From Deltaproteobacteria bacterium (GTDB taxonomy: Bacteria; Myxococcota_A; UBA9042; DTJE01), in the NCBI GenBank assembly GCA_013151875.1, contig JAADHL010000204.1, positions 1 to 5,201 of the forward strand: a stretch of DNA of 5,201 nt, in the 5' to 3' direction. Each line of letters starts with the position of its first letter. The stretch's first letter is position 1. Under the pieces are notes generated by a model, which saw only the letters and a program-made list of their open reading frames with translations, was not told the DNA's origin and searched no databases. Made by a program: the position numbers and the translations under genes. Below, piece by piece: positions 5,107-5,201 of this stretch.

Positions 5107-5201
5107 ATGAAACAACCGGTCCCGTTTCGCACCATCTACGGCCCGCACCCGTCCAGCGAGTCGGTGCAGACCAGTTCGGCTGCTTCCGTGGACACCTCGC
5201 C
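5107..5201 (+). CDS. Start of an unidentified gene divergent from dnaA (runs off right edge)
   Basis: From the ATG at 5107 the frame is open for 31 codons to the window edge. The peptide begins MKQPVPFRTIYGPHPSS and becomes rich in Ser, Thr and Ala (SESVQTSSAASVDTS, 17-31). There is no signal peptide or membrane segment, and I do not recognise the family. The call rests on a run of six G followed by AG (5089-5096) ten bases before the ATG, GC-rich coding-like codon use, and the position facing away from dnaA. It is not rpmH, whose product starts very differently, although that gene is often found near dnaA. No good -10/-35 pair was found upstream of it. Confidence 0.5.
   Translation, partial: MKQPVPFRTIYGPHPSSESVQTSSAASVDTS

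Overview
This window is an ordinary housekeeping block from a bacterial chromosome that appears GC-rich. Five genes lie on the minus strand in transcription order: dnaA (replication initiator), rpsO (ribosomal protein S15), pnp (polynucleotide phosphorylase), dut (dUTPase), and the first 76 codons of a YugP-type membrane zinc peptidase that runs off the left edge. One unrecognised gene begins on the plus strand at 5107, diverging from dnaA, and runs off the right edge. I see no mobile element, CRISPR array, tRNA, rRNA or defence system.

Layout: 1-229 holds the start of yugP; 230-301 holds a likely yugP promoter and a small hairpin around its ribosome binding site. Then come dut (302-757), a 29-base spacer, and pnp (787-2973, starting at an ATG behind GGAGGAG). 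The 120-base rpsO-pnp spacer (2974-3093) contains three potential hairpins. It is followed by rpsO (3094-3363), an 89-base spacer with a near-consensus sigma-70 promoter for rpsO, and dnaA (3453-4790). A 316-base divergent intergenic region (4791-5106) is richer in A and T, and 5107 onward is the unknown gene.

How the genes relate: rpsO-pnp is a widely conserved pair linking translation and RNA decay. In E. coli the spacer between them is where RNase III cuts and PNPase controls itself. The structured spacer here fits similar control, but that is inference. dut follows pnp closely enough to share its transcript, while yugP seems to have its own promoter. dnaA sits directly in front of rpsO instead of the usual dnaN, and no canonical DnaA box was found upstream of it, so this locus is not clearly the origin.

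Organism: the DnaA, PNPase, S15 and dUTPase sequences are clearly bacterial. The high GC and gene order would suit a deltaproteobacterial-like lineage or a candidate phylum of the FCB type, but the phylum cannot be fixed from this sequence alone. I did not find an undescribed biological system. The most notable points are the dnaA-rpsO-pnp-dut order, the mutually exclusive hairpins before pnp, and a variant sensor I region in DnaA.
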